Below the pieces are notes generated by a model that was not told where the DNA came from, searched no databases, and saw only the letters and a list, made by a program, of their open reading frames with translations. The position numbers and the translations under genes are program-made. This document shows, piece after piece, positions 57,481-64,000 of a stretch of 64,000 nucleotides of DNA. Source of the DNA: Burkholderia gladioli (lineage in GTDB: Bacteria; Pseudomonadota; Gammaproteobacteria; Burkholderiales; Burkholderiaceae); the NCBI RefSeq assembly GCF_000959725.1, contig NZ_CP009323.1, positions 4,030,001-4,094,000 of the forward strand, in the 5' to 3' direction. Within the stretch, counting starts at the first letter, position 1. Each line of letters begins with the position of its first letter.

Positions 57481-58632
57481 ATGCTGCGAATCTGGCTGTC
57501 CGTCGTCGTCGTTTCCCTGCTCGCCGCGTGCTCGACCGCGCCGCAGCAGTCGTCGACGCGCACCGGTGCCGCCCCGCGCATCACCACGCCGCGCGCCTAC
57601 GCGCCGCCGCGCGGCTTCCCGAACTTTGTCGATCACAGCATCGGCCGCGAGGAAATCCCGATCCAGGCCATGAGCCTGGTCGGCATCCCCTATCGCTGGG
57701 GCGGTAATACGCCGGACAGCGGCTTCGACTGCAGCGGGCTGGTGCGTTATATCGTGTCGCGCGCGGCCAACGTCTCGCTACCGCGCACCACGGCGGAAAT
57801 GAGCATGCGCGGTGAATCGATCGAACCCGACGAGATCGCCCCCGGCGACCTGGTGTTCTTCAACACCACCGGCCGCCCGCATTCGCACGTCGGCATCTAC
57901 GTGGGCAAGCTGCGCTTCGTGAATGCGCCCTCGACGGGCGGCACGGTGCGTCTCGACTACCTGACGAACCCTTATTGGGCCAAGCATTTCGACGGCATCC
58001 GGCGCGTCGCGCCGGCACGTCACGCGCCGGCGCCGTTCGACACGCCAACCTACGAGGCCGACAATCGCCAACCCGATCCGGCACCGGTGCCGCAGGCGGC
58101 GCCGGCCGCCGCGCCCGTTTATGCCGCGGCGCGCGCGGAAAACACGCCGGCACGTGTCGCGCCGACGCCGATTCAGGCGACTGCCACCCCCATCGCGACC
58201 GCGACGACAGCCATCGATGCCGCACCGCCGCCGCGCCTCGCGGCCGCCGCCGGCGAGGATCAGTTCGAGCCGCCGCCGTCCGCGCTGTCGGCCGCGCAGC
58301 AGCAGGCCCGCGCGGCCGGCGCCACCACCGCGGCCGTGACGCCACGCGCGCCCGAGGTCGACACCAGCATGGCCGCGCCGCAATATGCGCCGCTCTCTTC
58401 GCCGCCCGTCACGGCAACGGCAAGCTCAACGGCAGCGAACCGCGCGCCGGATCCGATCGACGCCGCGGCCGATGCCTTCGAGCCACCCCCGCCAACCGCC
58501 CGCGCCGCTGCTCAGCAGGCCCGCTCGGCAGCGCCCGAAGGCGTGCGGATCATCCGCGCCTCGACCGCCTCCGGCAACCTCCCCGGCAGCGGCGACGATC
58601 CGATCGCGCGCTTCGCCAACGGCAGCTACTGA
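57481..58632 (+). CDS. NlpC/P60 (C40) lipoprotein peptidase
   Basis: A cell-wall peptidase that cuts peptide stems. The signal peptide has lipobox LAAC, so the protein is a lipoprotein. The C40 domain has catalytic Cys84 (FDCSGLV) and His136 (HSHVGIY), with GIPYRWGG before them. The region after about residue 175 is Pro/Ala-rich and contains two copies of an approximate 20-residue unit (near residues 259 and 331) sharing FEPPP and a later QQAR. ATG at 57481 starts the signal peptide directly; an upstream in-frame ATG would give a long, odd pre-signal segment. No strong ribosome site is seen. Confidence 0.87.
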   Translation: MLRIWLSVVVVSLLAACSTAPQQSSTRTGAAPRITTPRAYAPPRGFPNFVDHSIGREEIPIQAMSLVGIPYRWGGNTPDSGFDCSGLVRYIVSRAANVSLPRTTAEMSMRGESIEPDEIAPGDLVFFNTTGRPHSHVGIYVGKLRFVNAPSTGGTVRLDYLTNPYWAKHFDGIRRVAPARHAPAPFDTPTYEADNRQPDPAPVPQAAPAAAPVYAAARAENTPARVAPTPIQATATPIATATTAIDAAPPPRLAAAAGEDQFEPPPSALSAAQQQARAAGATTAAVTPRAPEVDTSMAAPQYAPLSSPPVTATASSTAANRAPDPIDAAADAFEPPPPTARAAAQQARSAAPEGVRIIRASTASGNLPGSGDDPIARFANGSY

Positions 58633-58704
58633 GCCTGCCGCTTTCACGCGGGCGGCTCACGGCCGCCATCGCCGATTCCCCTTCCCCCATCCAGGGTGCT
58701 TGGC

Positions 58705-59520
58705 TCAGGCCAGCGTCCGGATCGAATTCGACACGCCGCGCGCGCAGTCGATCACGGCCGGCGCGAGCCGGCGCTCGGCTTCCTCGATGCTCCAGCGGCT
58801 CGACGGCGCGACCACGTGCACCGAACCGACCGGCCGCCGCTCGCCGTCGAACACGGGCGCCGCGATCGTCATGTCGCCGATGAACAGTTCCTCGCGATTC
58901 GAGGCATAACCACGCAGCCGCGCCTGGCCGAGCAGCGCCTCGATAGGCGCGATCTCGGTGACGGTGTACTGCGTATGCGCCACGCGCTCGCTGGCGAGCA
59001 GCAGCGCATGCGCCTCCGGCTCGGGCAACGCGCCCAGGTAAGCACGCCCCGAAGCCGTGCAGTACATCGGGATGCGGCTGCCGATCGGCATGTGGATCGG
59101 CACGAACTTGGTACAGACGAAGCGCGCGACGTAGACCATATCCGTGCCGTCGGGCTCGGTCAGGTTGGTGGTTTCGCCGGTCACGTTGGTCAGTTCCGAG
59201 AGGAACGGATTGGCGACGTCGATCAGCATGTCCGCCGACAGGTAGCTGAAGCCGATCTGCATCACGCGCGGCGTGAGCTGGTAGCGGCGCGTGCGCGGAT
59301 GCTTGCGCACGTAGCCGAGCCGCTCCAGCGTGTAGATCATCCGCTGCGCCGAACTCTTGGTGATCGCGGTCGCGTCGGCGACCTCCTGCAGGCTCATCGA
59401 GCGGCGCTGGGCGCCGAACGCGCGCAGCACCGCGATGCCCTTCTCCAGCGACTGATTGAACAGCGCGTCGCTGCTGGCCTCGCCGCCCTCGGCGGCCGGC
59501 GTCCGGTCGGACTCACTCAT
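58705..59520 (-). CDS. IclR family transcriptional regulator
   Basis: A 271-residue IclR-type regulator. The N-terminal winged helix (SLQEVADATAITKSSAQRMIYTLERLGYV) and the C-terminal effector domain with the SASGRAYLGALP and LGYAxxREE-like RGYASNREEL motifs are typical. It is divergent from the ABC operon and most likely controls it and itself, because a palindrome lies in its own promoter spacer. Effector unknown. Start could also be TTG at 59532. Confidence 0.9.
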   Translation of the reverse strand: MSESDRTPAAEGGEASSDALFNQSLEKGIAVLRAFGAQRRSMSLQEVADATAITKSSAQRMIYTLERLGYVRKHPRTRRYQLTPRVMQIGFSYLSADMLIDVANPFLSELTNVTGETTNLTEPDGTDMVYVARFVCTKFVPIHMPIGSRIPMYCTASGRAYLGALPEPEAHALLLASERVAHTQYTVTEIAPIEALLGQARLRGYASNREELFIGDMTIAAPVFDGERRPVGSVHVVAPSSRWSIEEAERRLAPAVIDCARGVSNSIRTLA

Positions 59521-59551
59521 GGAAACGCCCAATGGTCATCATGTGGCATCG

Positions 59552-59580
59552 ACGATAGCATATCGAATATCGATACGCAA
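59552..59580 (-). promoter_or_regulatory. iclR promoter with palindrome in the spacer
   Basis: On the minus strand TTGCGT (59575-59580), 17-base spacer and TATCGT (59552-59557). A 15-bp palindrome TATCGA-ATA-TCGATA (59561-59575) fills the spacer, so a bound dimer would block RNA polymerase. A further ATCGAT (59590-59595) lies near a TTGACT (59600-59605) that could be the -35 of the divergent ABC operon. Confidence 0.6.
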
Positions 59581-59674
59581 AAATCTTTCATCGATATTTT
59601 TGACTCGAATACCATGACTCGGTAGGTGTTCATCGATTTCTGACCGGCTGGTCTTCCGCATAGGAGGCAATCCC

Positions 59675-60451
59675 ATGTTTCAGTTCGCCAAACGCTTCGC
59701 CCTCGTCCTGGCCTGCGCGCTCGCCCCGCTGGCCGCCGCCGTCGCGCCCCTTTCGGCCCAGGCCGCGCCGCCCGTCTACACGGTGGGCGCCACCGCCACC
59801 GGCGTGCCCTTCACCTTCCTCGACGTGAAGAGCAACTCGATCCAGGGCCTGCTGGTCGACGCGATCAACGCCACCGGCCACGCCGCCGGCTTCGACGTGA
59901 AGATCGAGCAGACCACCTTCGCCGCCCTGATCCCCTCGCTGACCACCAGGAAGATCGACATTATCTCGGCCGCCATGCTGAAGACGCCGGCGCGCCAGCA
60001 GGTGGTCGACTTCTCGGACACGGTCTATTCCTACGGCGAGGGGCTGGTGGTGCCCGCCAGCGACACCGGCAAGTACAGCTCGATGGACGACCTGAAGGGC
60101 GCCGTGGTGGGCGCCCAGGTTGGCACGGCCTTCGTCGACGCGCTGAACAAGAAGGGCATCTTCAAGGAGGTGCGCACCTACGATTCGGTCGCCGACATCC
60201 TGCGCGACGTCGCGCTGGGCCGCATCCAGGCCGGCTTCGGCGATCGCCCGATCCTCGCCTACCAGTTGCAGAAGAATCCCAACCCGAAGATCCGCCTGGT
60301 CGAGGGCTACCAGCCCTCGGTGCTCGGCCAGGTCTGCTTCGTGGTGCGCAAGGGCGATCGCGACACGCTCGACAAGCTCAACGAGGGCATCCGCAAGATC
60401 AAGGCCGACGGCACGCTGAACCAGATCGTCAAGAAATGGCAGGTCGAGTGA
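59675..60451 (+). CDS. Amino-acid ABC transporter substrate-binding protein
   Basis: A periplasmic binding protein of the polar amino-acid (SBP_bac_3) family. The signal peptide ends near AQA-A at about residue 30. The core has GATATGVPFTFLD, LLVDAINATGHAAGFDV, RKIDIISAAM and TGxxxD-type lobes. The 258-residue size is normal. AGGAGG lies 8 bases before the ATG. It opens the four-gene operon with permease, ATPase and oxidoreductase; ligand could be an amino acid or an opine/amine. Confidence 0.9.
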   Translation: MFQFAKRFALVLACALAPLAAAVAPLSAQAAPPVYTVGATATGVPFTFLDVKSNSIQGLLVDAINATGHAAGFDVKIEQTTFAALIPSLTTRKIDIISAAMLKTPARQQVVDFSDTVYSYGEGLVVPASDTGKYSSMDDLKGAVVGAQVGTAFVDALNKKGIFKEVRTYDSVADILRDVALGRIQAGFGDRPILAYQLQKNPNPKIRLVEGYQPSVLGQVCFVVRKGDRDTLDKLNEGIRKIKADGTLNQIVKKWQVE

Positions 60452-60485
60452 CGCGCCCGCGCGTCGCGTCCAAGGAGAGTTCGCC

Positions 60486-61142
60486 ATGTCCCTGCAGAAC
60501 CTGCTCGACTTCCTGCCGATCCTGCTCAAGGGCGCGATCGTCACGGTCGAGATCACCGTCTGCTCGTTCGTGCTGAGCACGCTGATCGGCCTCGCCTTCG
60601 CCCTGATGCGGGTCTCGCCGAACCGCCTGCTGTCGGGCGGCGCGGCCGCCGTGATCAACGTGATCCGCGGGCTGCCGATCATCGTCCAGTTGTTCTACAT
60701 CTACTTCGTGCTGCCCGATCTCGGCGTGCAGCTATCGGCCTTCCAGGCCGGCTGCATCGGCCTGGGCATCGCCTACTCGGCCTACCAGGCCGAGAACTTC
60801 CGGGCCGGCATCGAGGCCATCGACCGCGGCCAGATCGAGGCCGCGCAGTCGATCGGCATGCGCGGCGCGATGATCATGCGCCGCGTGGTGCTGCCGCAGG
60901 CCTTCCGCATCGCGCTGCCGCCCTACGGCAACACGCTGGTGATGATGCTGAAGGATTCCTCGCTGGCCTCGACCATCACGGTCGCGGAAATGACGCGCGC
61001 CGGCCAGTTGATCGCCTCCTCGACCTTCCAGAACATGACCGTCTACACGCTGGTGGCCCTGCTCTACCTGGCGCTGAGCCTGCCGCTGGTCTGGAGCCTG
61101 CGCAGGCTCGAACGCCGCCTCGGCCTGAAGGGGGCGCGATGA
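60486..61142 (+). CDS. Amino-acid ABC transporter permease
   Basis: An inner-membrane permease of the HisM/GlnP type, 218 residues with five or six helices. The EAA loop is visible as EAAQSIGMRGAMIMRRVVLPQAFR followed by NTLVMMLKDSSLAS. It is alone, without a second permease subunit, so it probably forms a homodimer. AAGGAGAG precedes the ATG. The stop overlaps the ATPase start (ATGA). Confidence 0.92.
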   Translation: MSLQNLLDFLPILLKGAIVTVEITVCSFVLSTLIGLAFALMRVSPNRLLSGGAAAVINVIRGLPIIVQLFYIYFVLPDLGVQLSAFQAGCIGLGIAYSAYQAENFRAGIEAIDRGQIEAAQSIGMRGAMIMRRVVLPQAFRIALPPYGNTLVMMLKDSSLASTITVAEMTRAGQLIASSTFQNMTVYTLVALLYLALSLPLVWSLRRLERRLGLKGAR

Positions 61143-61891
61143 TCCGCATCGACGATCTGCACAAGCGCTTCGGCGAGACCGAGGTGCTCAAGGGCGTGAG
61201 CCTGGAAGTCAGCGCGGGTGAGGTGGTCTGCCTGATCGGGCCGTCCGGCTCGGGCAAGTCGACCCTGCTTCGCTGCATCAACGGGCTGGAGACGCACCAG
61301 GGCGGCAGCATCGCCATCGACGGCCAGCGCGTGGATCCCGCCTCGCCCACCATCCACGCGCTGCGCACGCAGGTCGGCATGGTGTTCCAGCGCTTCAACC
61401 TGTTCCCGCATCGCAGTGCGCTGGAAAACGTGCTGGAGGGCCCGGTCCACGTCAAGAAGGAATCCCGCGCGGCAGCCCTCGAACGCGCGCGCCGGCTGCT
61501 CGACAAGGTCGGCCTCGCGCATCGCGCCGATGCCTATCCGTCGCAGCTCTCGGGCGGCCAGCAGCAGCGCGTCGCGATCGCGCGGGCCCTGGCCATGCAG
61601 CCGCGCGCGATCCTGTTCGACGAGCCCACCTCGGCGCTCGATCCCGAGCTGGTCGGCGAGGTGCTCGGCGTGATGCGTCAGCTGGCCGCCGACGGCATGA
61701 CGATGATCGTGGTCACGCACGAGATGGGTTTCGCGCGCGAGGTCGCCGATCGCGTCGCCTTCCTGCACGACGGCCGGATCTGCGAGGCGGGTGCCGCCGC
61801 CGAGGTGCTCGGCAATCCACGGCATCCGCGCACGCGTGATTTCCTGCGCCGCATGCTCGATCCTCATTCCTCCACCGTGTCCGCGACATGA
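61139..61891 (+). CDS. Amino-acid ABC transporter ATP-binding protein
   Basis: A 250-residue ATPase of the GlnQ/HisP class. Walker [10 protein letters not shown] near residue 36, Q-loop [11 protein letters not shown], signature [15 protein letters not shown], Walker [17 protein letters not shown] and H-loop [11 protein letters not shown] are all intact. Overlaps both neighbours by four bases. Confidence 0.95.
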   Translation: MIRIDDLHKRFGETEVLKGVSLEVSAGEVVCLIGPSGSGKSTLLRCINGLETHQGGSIAIDGQRVDPASPTIHALRTQVGMVFQRFNLFPHRSALENVLEGPVHVKKESRAAALERARRLLDKVGLAHRADAYPSQLSGGQQQRVAIARALAMQPRAILFDEPTSALDPELVGEVLGVMRQLAADGMTMIVVTHEMGFAREVADRVAFLHDGRICEAGAAAEVLGNPRHPRTRDFLRRMLDPHSSTVSAT

Positions 61892-63177
61892 GCGCCTCCT
61901 TCGCTGCGTCCCTGCCGCCCTCGCTGTGGGCCGCCACCGCGCCGCCCGGCGTCGACGCGCCGCCGCTGGCCGAATCGGTGGCGACCGACGTCGCGATCGT
62001 CGGCGCCGGCTACACGGGGCTGTCGAGCGCCCTGCACCTGGCCGAGCGCGGCATCGCGGTGCGCGTGGTCGATGCGCACGAACCCGGCTGGGGCGCCTCG
62101 GGCCGCAACGGCGGCCAGGTGATCCCCGGCCTCAAGTACGATCCCGACGAACTGCTGCGCCGCTTCGGCGAACGCAACGGCCATGCCCTGATCGAGATGG
62201 CCGGTGGCGCCGCCGATACCGTGTTCGACCTGATCACCCGCCATGGCATCGCCTGCGACGCGATGCGGGCCGGCTGGGTCCAGCCGACGCATTCGGTGAA
62301 ACTCCTGCCGACCCTGCAGGCACGCGCCCGGCAATGGGAACGCCGCGGCGCGCCGGTCGAACTGCTCGACGGCGAGCAGGTGGCGGCCAGGCTCGGCACC
62401 CGCGCCTTCATCGGCGGCTGGATCGACCGGCGCGCCGGCAGCGTGCAGCCGCTCGCCTACGCGCGCGGGCTGGCGCGCGCCGCGCAGCGCGCCGGCGCGA
62501 TCCTGCATGGCGGCACACCCGTGCTCGGCCTCGAGCGCGAGGGCGCCGGCTGGCGCCTGCGCACCGCGCAGGGCGCGACGATCCGCGCCGCCCAGGTGCT
62601 GATCGCGACCAATGGTTATACCGACGGCCTGTGGCCGGGGCTGCGGCAGTCGATCATCGCGGCCAACAGCTTCATCGTCGCGACCGCGCCGCTGCCCGAC
62701 GAGATCGGCCGCGGCATCCTGCCGGGCGGCGAGGTGGCTTCCGATTCGCGGCGCCTGCTGCTGTATTTCCGCAAGGATGCCTCGGGCCGCCTGCTGATGG
62801 GCGGGCGCGGGCCGTTCCGTGAACCGGGCGCCGCCGCCGACTGGGCCCATCTCGAACGCGCGGCGGCCCTGATGTTTCCGCAGCTGCGCGGCATCGGCTA
62901 CGACTATCGCTGGGCTGGACGGATCGCGATTACCCGCGATTTCCTGCCGCACCTGCATCGCCCGGCGCCGGGCCTGACCATCGCGCTCGGCTACAACGGC
63001 CGCGGCATCGCGCTGGCCACCACGCTGGGCCGCCATCTCGCCGACGCGATCGACGGCAGCGCGCCCGAGCTGCCGCTCGCGCCCGCGCCGATCCGGCCGA
63101 TTCCGCTGCATGCGCTGCAGCGGCTCTATATCAGCGCCGGCGTCGCCTGGTACGCGCTGCTCGACGCGCTGTCCTGA
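61888..63177 (+). CDS. FAD-dependent oxidoreductase (DAO family, PuuB-like)
   Basis: A 429-residue flavoenzyme of the D-amino-acid oxidase superfamily. The N-terminal FAD motif VAIVGAGYTGLSSALHLAERG at about residue 33 and GASGRNGGQVIPGLKYD are close to gamma-glutamylputrescine oxidase (PuuB/OrdL). Overlap of its ATG with the ATPase stop ties it to the transporter. Likely oxidises the transported amine or amino acid; the substrate cannot be set from sequence. Confidence 0.85.
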   Translation: MSASFAASLPPSLWAATAPPGVDAPPLAESVATDVAIVGAGYTGLSSALHLAERGIAVRVVDAHEPGWGASGRNGGQVIPGLKYDPDELLRRFGERNGHALIEMAGGAADTVFDLITRHGIACDAMRAGWVQPTHSVKLLPTLQARARQWERRGAPVELLDGEQVAARLGTRAFIGGWIDRRAGSVQPLAYARGLARAAQRAGAILHGGTPVLGLEREGAGWRLRTAQGATIRAAQVLIATNGYTDGLWPGLRQSIIAANSFIVATAPLPDEIGRGILPGGEVASDSRRLLLYFRKDASGRLLMGGRGPFREPGAAADWAHLERAAALMFPQLRGIGYDYRWAGRIAITRDFLPHLHRPAPGLTIALGYNGRGIALATTLGRHLADAIDGSAPELPLAPAPIRPIPLHALQRLYISAGVAWYALLDALS

Positions 63178-63201
63178 GCAACGCGCACTTCTCGCGCGCC
63201 C

Positions 63202-63245
63202 AAAACGAAGCGCCGCGGCCTTTCGGCTCGCGGCGCTTCGTTTTT
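63202..63245. terminator. Bidirectional terminator between the oxidoreductase and pit genes
   Basis: A 16-bp stem AAAACGAAGCGCCGCG / CGCGGCGCTTCGTTTT (63202-63217, 63229-63244), with A and T runs on both strands, separates the convergent genes. Confidence 0.88.
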
Positions 63246-63282
63246 GCGGAGCGAGGCGGCGGCATGCCGCCTCGTGCCGGGA

Positions 63283-64000
63283 TCAGAACACGCGGTGCCC
63301 GACCCACCAGCCGGCCGCGGCGATCAGCGCCGAGGCCGGAATCGTCAGCACCCAGGCCCAGATGATATTGCCGGCCACGCCCCAGCGCACGGCCGAGAGC
63401 TTGCGGGTGGCACCCACCCCGACGATCGCGCCGGTGATGGTATGCGTGGTGGAGACCGGGATCCCCATCCAGGACGCCGAGAACAGCGTCAGCGCGCCAC
63501 CCAGCTCGGCGCAGAAACCACCGACCGGCTTGAGCTTGGTGATCTTCTGCCCCATCGTGCGCACGATCCGCCAGCCGCCGAACAGCGTGCCCAGGCCCAT
63601 CGACAGGTAGCAGGCCGCGATCACCCAGATCGGCGGCGCATCGGCCGTGGTCGAGGCATAGCCGGTGGCAATCAGCAGCATCCAGATCATGCCGATGGTC
63701 TTCTGCGCGTCGTTGCCGCCGTGACCCAGGCTGTAGAGCCCGGCCGACACCAGTTGCAGGCGCCGGAAGCGCCGGTCGACCTTGCTGGGCGGCGTACGGA
63801 AATACAGCCATGACACGCCGAGCATGAACAACGAGCCGAGCACGAAGCCGAGCAGCGGCGAGATGAAGATGAAGGCGACCGTCTTCATCAGCCCGTCGAG
63901 GTTCAGGGAGCCCCAGCCCGACTTGGCCACCGCCGCGCCCACCAGGCCGCCGATCAGCGCATGCGAGGAGCTCGAGGGGATGCCGTAGTACCAGGTGATG
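63283..64000 (-). CDS. pit: PiT family inorganic phosphate transporter (C-terminal part, cut by window edge)
   Basis: The C-terminal part of a low-affinity phosphate permease; the gene runs off the right edge, and only the last 239 codons are seen. The segment near the edge, WYYGIPSSSSHALIGGLVGA, and the later GIPVSTTHTITGAIVG are the duplicated PiT signature loops. The rest, LGHGGNDAQKTIGM with an Asn-Asp pair, is typical. It ends at 63283, facing the oxidoreductase gene. Confidence 0.93.
   Translation of the reverse strand, partial: ITWYYGIPSSSSHALIGGLVGAAVAKSGWGSLNLDGLMKTVAFIFISPLLGFVLGSLFMLGVSWLYFRTPPSKVDRRFRRLQLVSAGLYSLGHGGNDAQKTIGMIWMLLIATGYASTTADAPPIWVIAACYLSMGLGTLFGGWRIVRTMGQKITKLKPVGGFCAELGGALTLFSASWMGIPVSTTHTITGAIVGVGATRKLSAVRWGVAGNIIWAWVLTIPASALIAAAGWWVGHRVF

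Overview
The window is GC-rich (roughly two thirds G+C), densely coded proteobacterial chromosome. Gene content and order fit the genus Burkholderia or a very close relative: ndk-rlmN-rodZ-ispG-hisS-yfgM-bamB-der-hfq, surE-pcm-nlpD-rpoS, ffs-dnaX-ybaB-recR, trxA-rho, and a complete L-Ara4N (arn) locus. I see no tRNA, rRNA, insertion sequence, phage gene, CRISPR array or integration scar, so this reads as core genome. The species assignment is inference from gene order and recalled protein sequences, not a computed match.

Layout. (1) 1-9231, minus strand: ndk, rlmN, rodZ-like, ispG, hisS, yfgM, bamB, der and the 5' part of hfq, covering nucleotide metabolism, ribosome modification, cell shape, isoprenoids, outer-membrane assembly and RNA chaperoning. 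(2) 9503-13474: a Bax-inhibitor-1 membrane protein, rlmD, an EEP-family hydrolase and a PolB-like 3'-5' exonuclease. (3) 13497-22316, minus strand: rpoS, nlpD, pcm, surE, a CaiB-type CoA-transferase, recR, ybaB, dnaX and the 4.5S SRP RNA. (4) 22844-28221, plus strand: trxA, rho, a MerR regulator translationally coupled to an MFS transporter, an MtfA-type peptidase and a zinc-free L31. (5) 28436-34343, plus strand: an ArnT-like GT-C glycosyltransferase with a MATE flippase, a ComEA-like protein, a YidB-like protein and an unrecognised Cys/His protein. (6) 34435-46276, mostly minus: clpB (with a clear sigma-32 promoter), nsrR divergent from a truncated haemoglobin, a J-domain protein, moaE-moaD-moeA, and thrC-hom-alaA. 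(7) 46615-57214, plus strand: an Mth938-like protein, arnT, an ArnE-like SMR protein, arnB, arnC, a split ArnA (two genes), arnD, bcp and a PIN-PhoH protein. (8) 57481-64000: a C40 lipoprotein peptidase, an IclR regulator divergent from an amino-acid ABC transporter/FAD-oxidoreductase operon, and the end of a PiT phosphate transporter.

How parts work together. The arn genes form one pathway from UDP-glucuronate to lipid A bearing L-Ara4N. Ugd, which supplies UDP-glucuronate, is not in the window. NsrR and the group III globin form a plausible nitric-oxide sensing and detoxification pair. ClpB and the J-domain protein belong to protein quality control. IclR, the ABC transporter and the oxidoreductase look like uptake plus oxidative catabolism of one amine or amino acid.

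Most genes are ordinary. The items most worth a second look are non-coding or accessory: a possible small RNA between bcp and phoH with its own promoter, stem and terminator; a structured leader before trxA; a PmrA-box-like repeat around the -35 of arnT; an IclR palindrome inside its own promoter; the GT-C/MATE pair; and the unrecognised Cys/His protein at 33285-34343. I found no unmistakable new multi-gene system.
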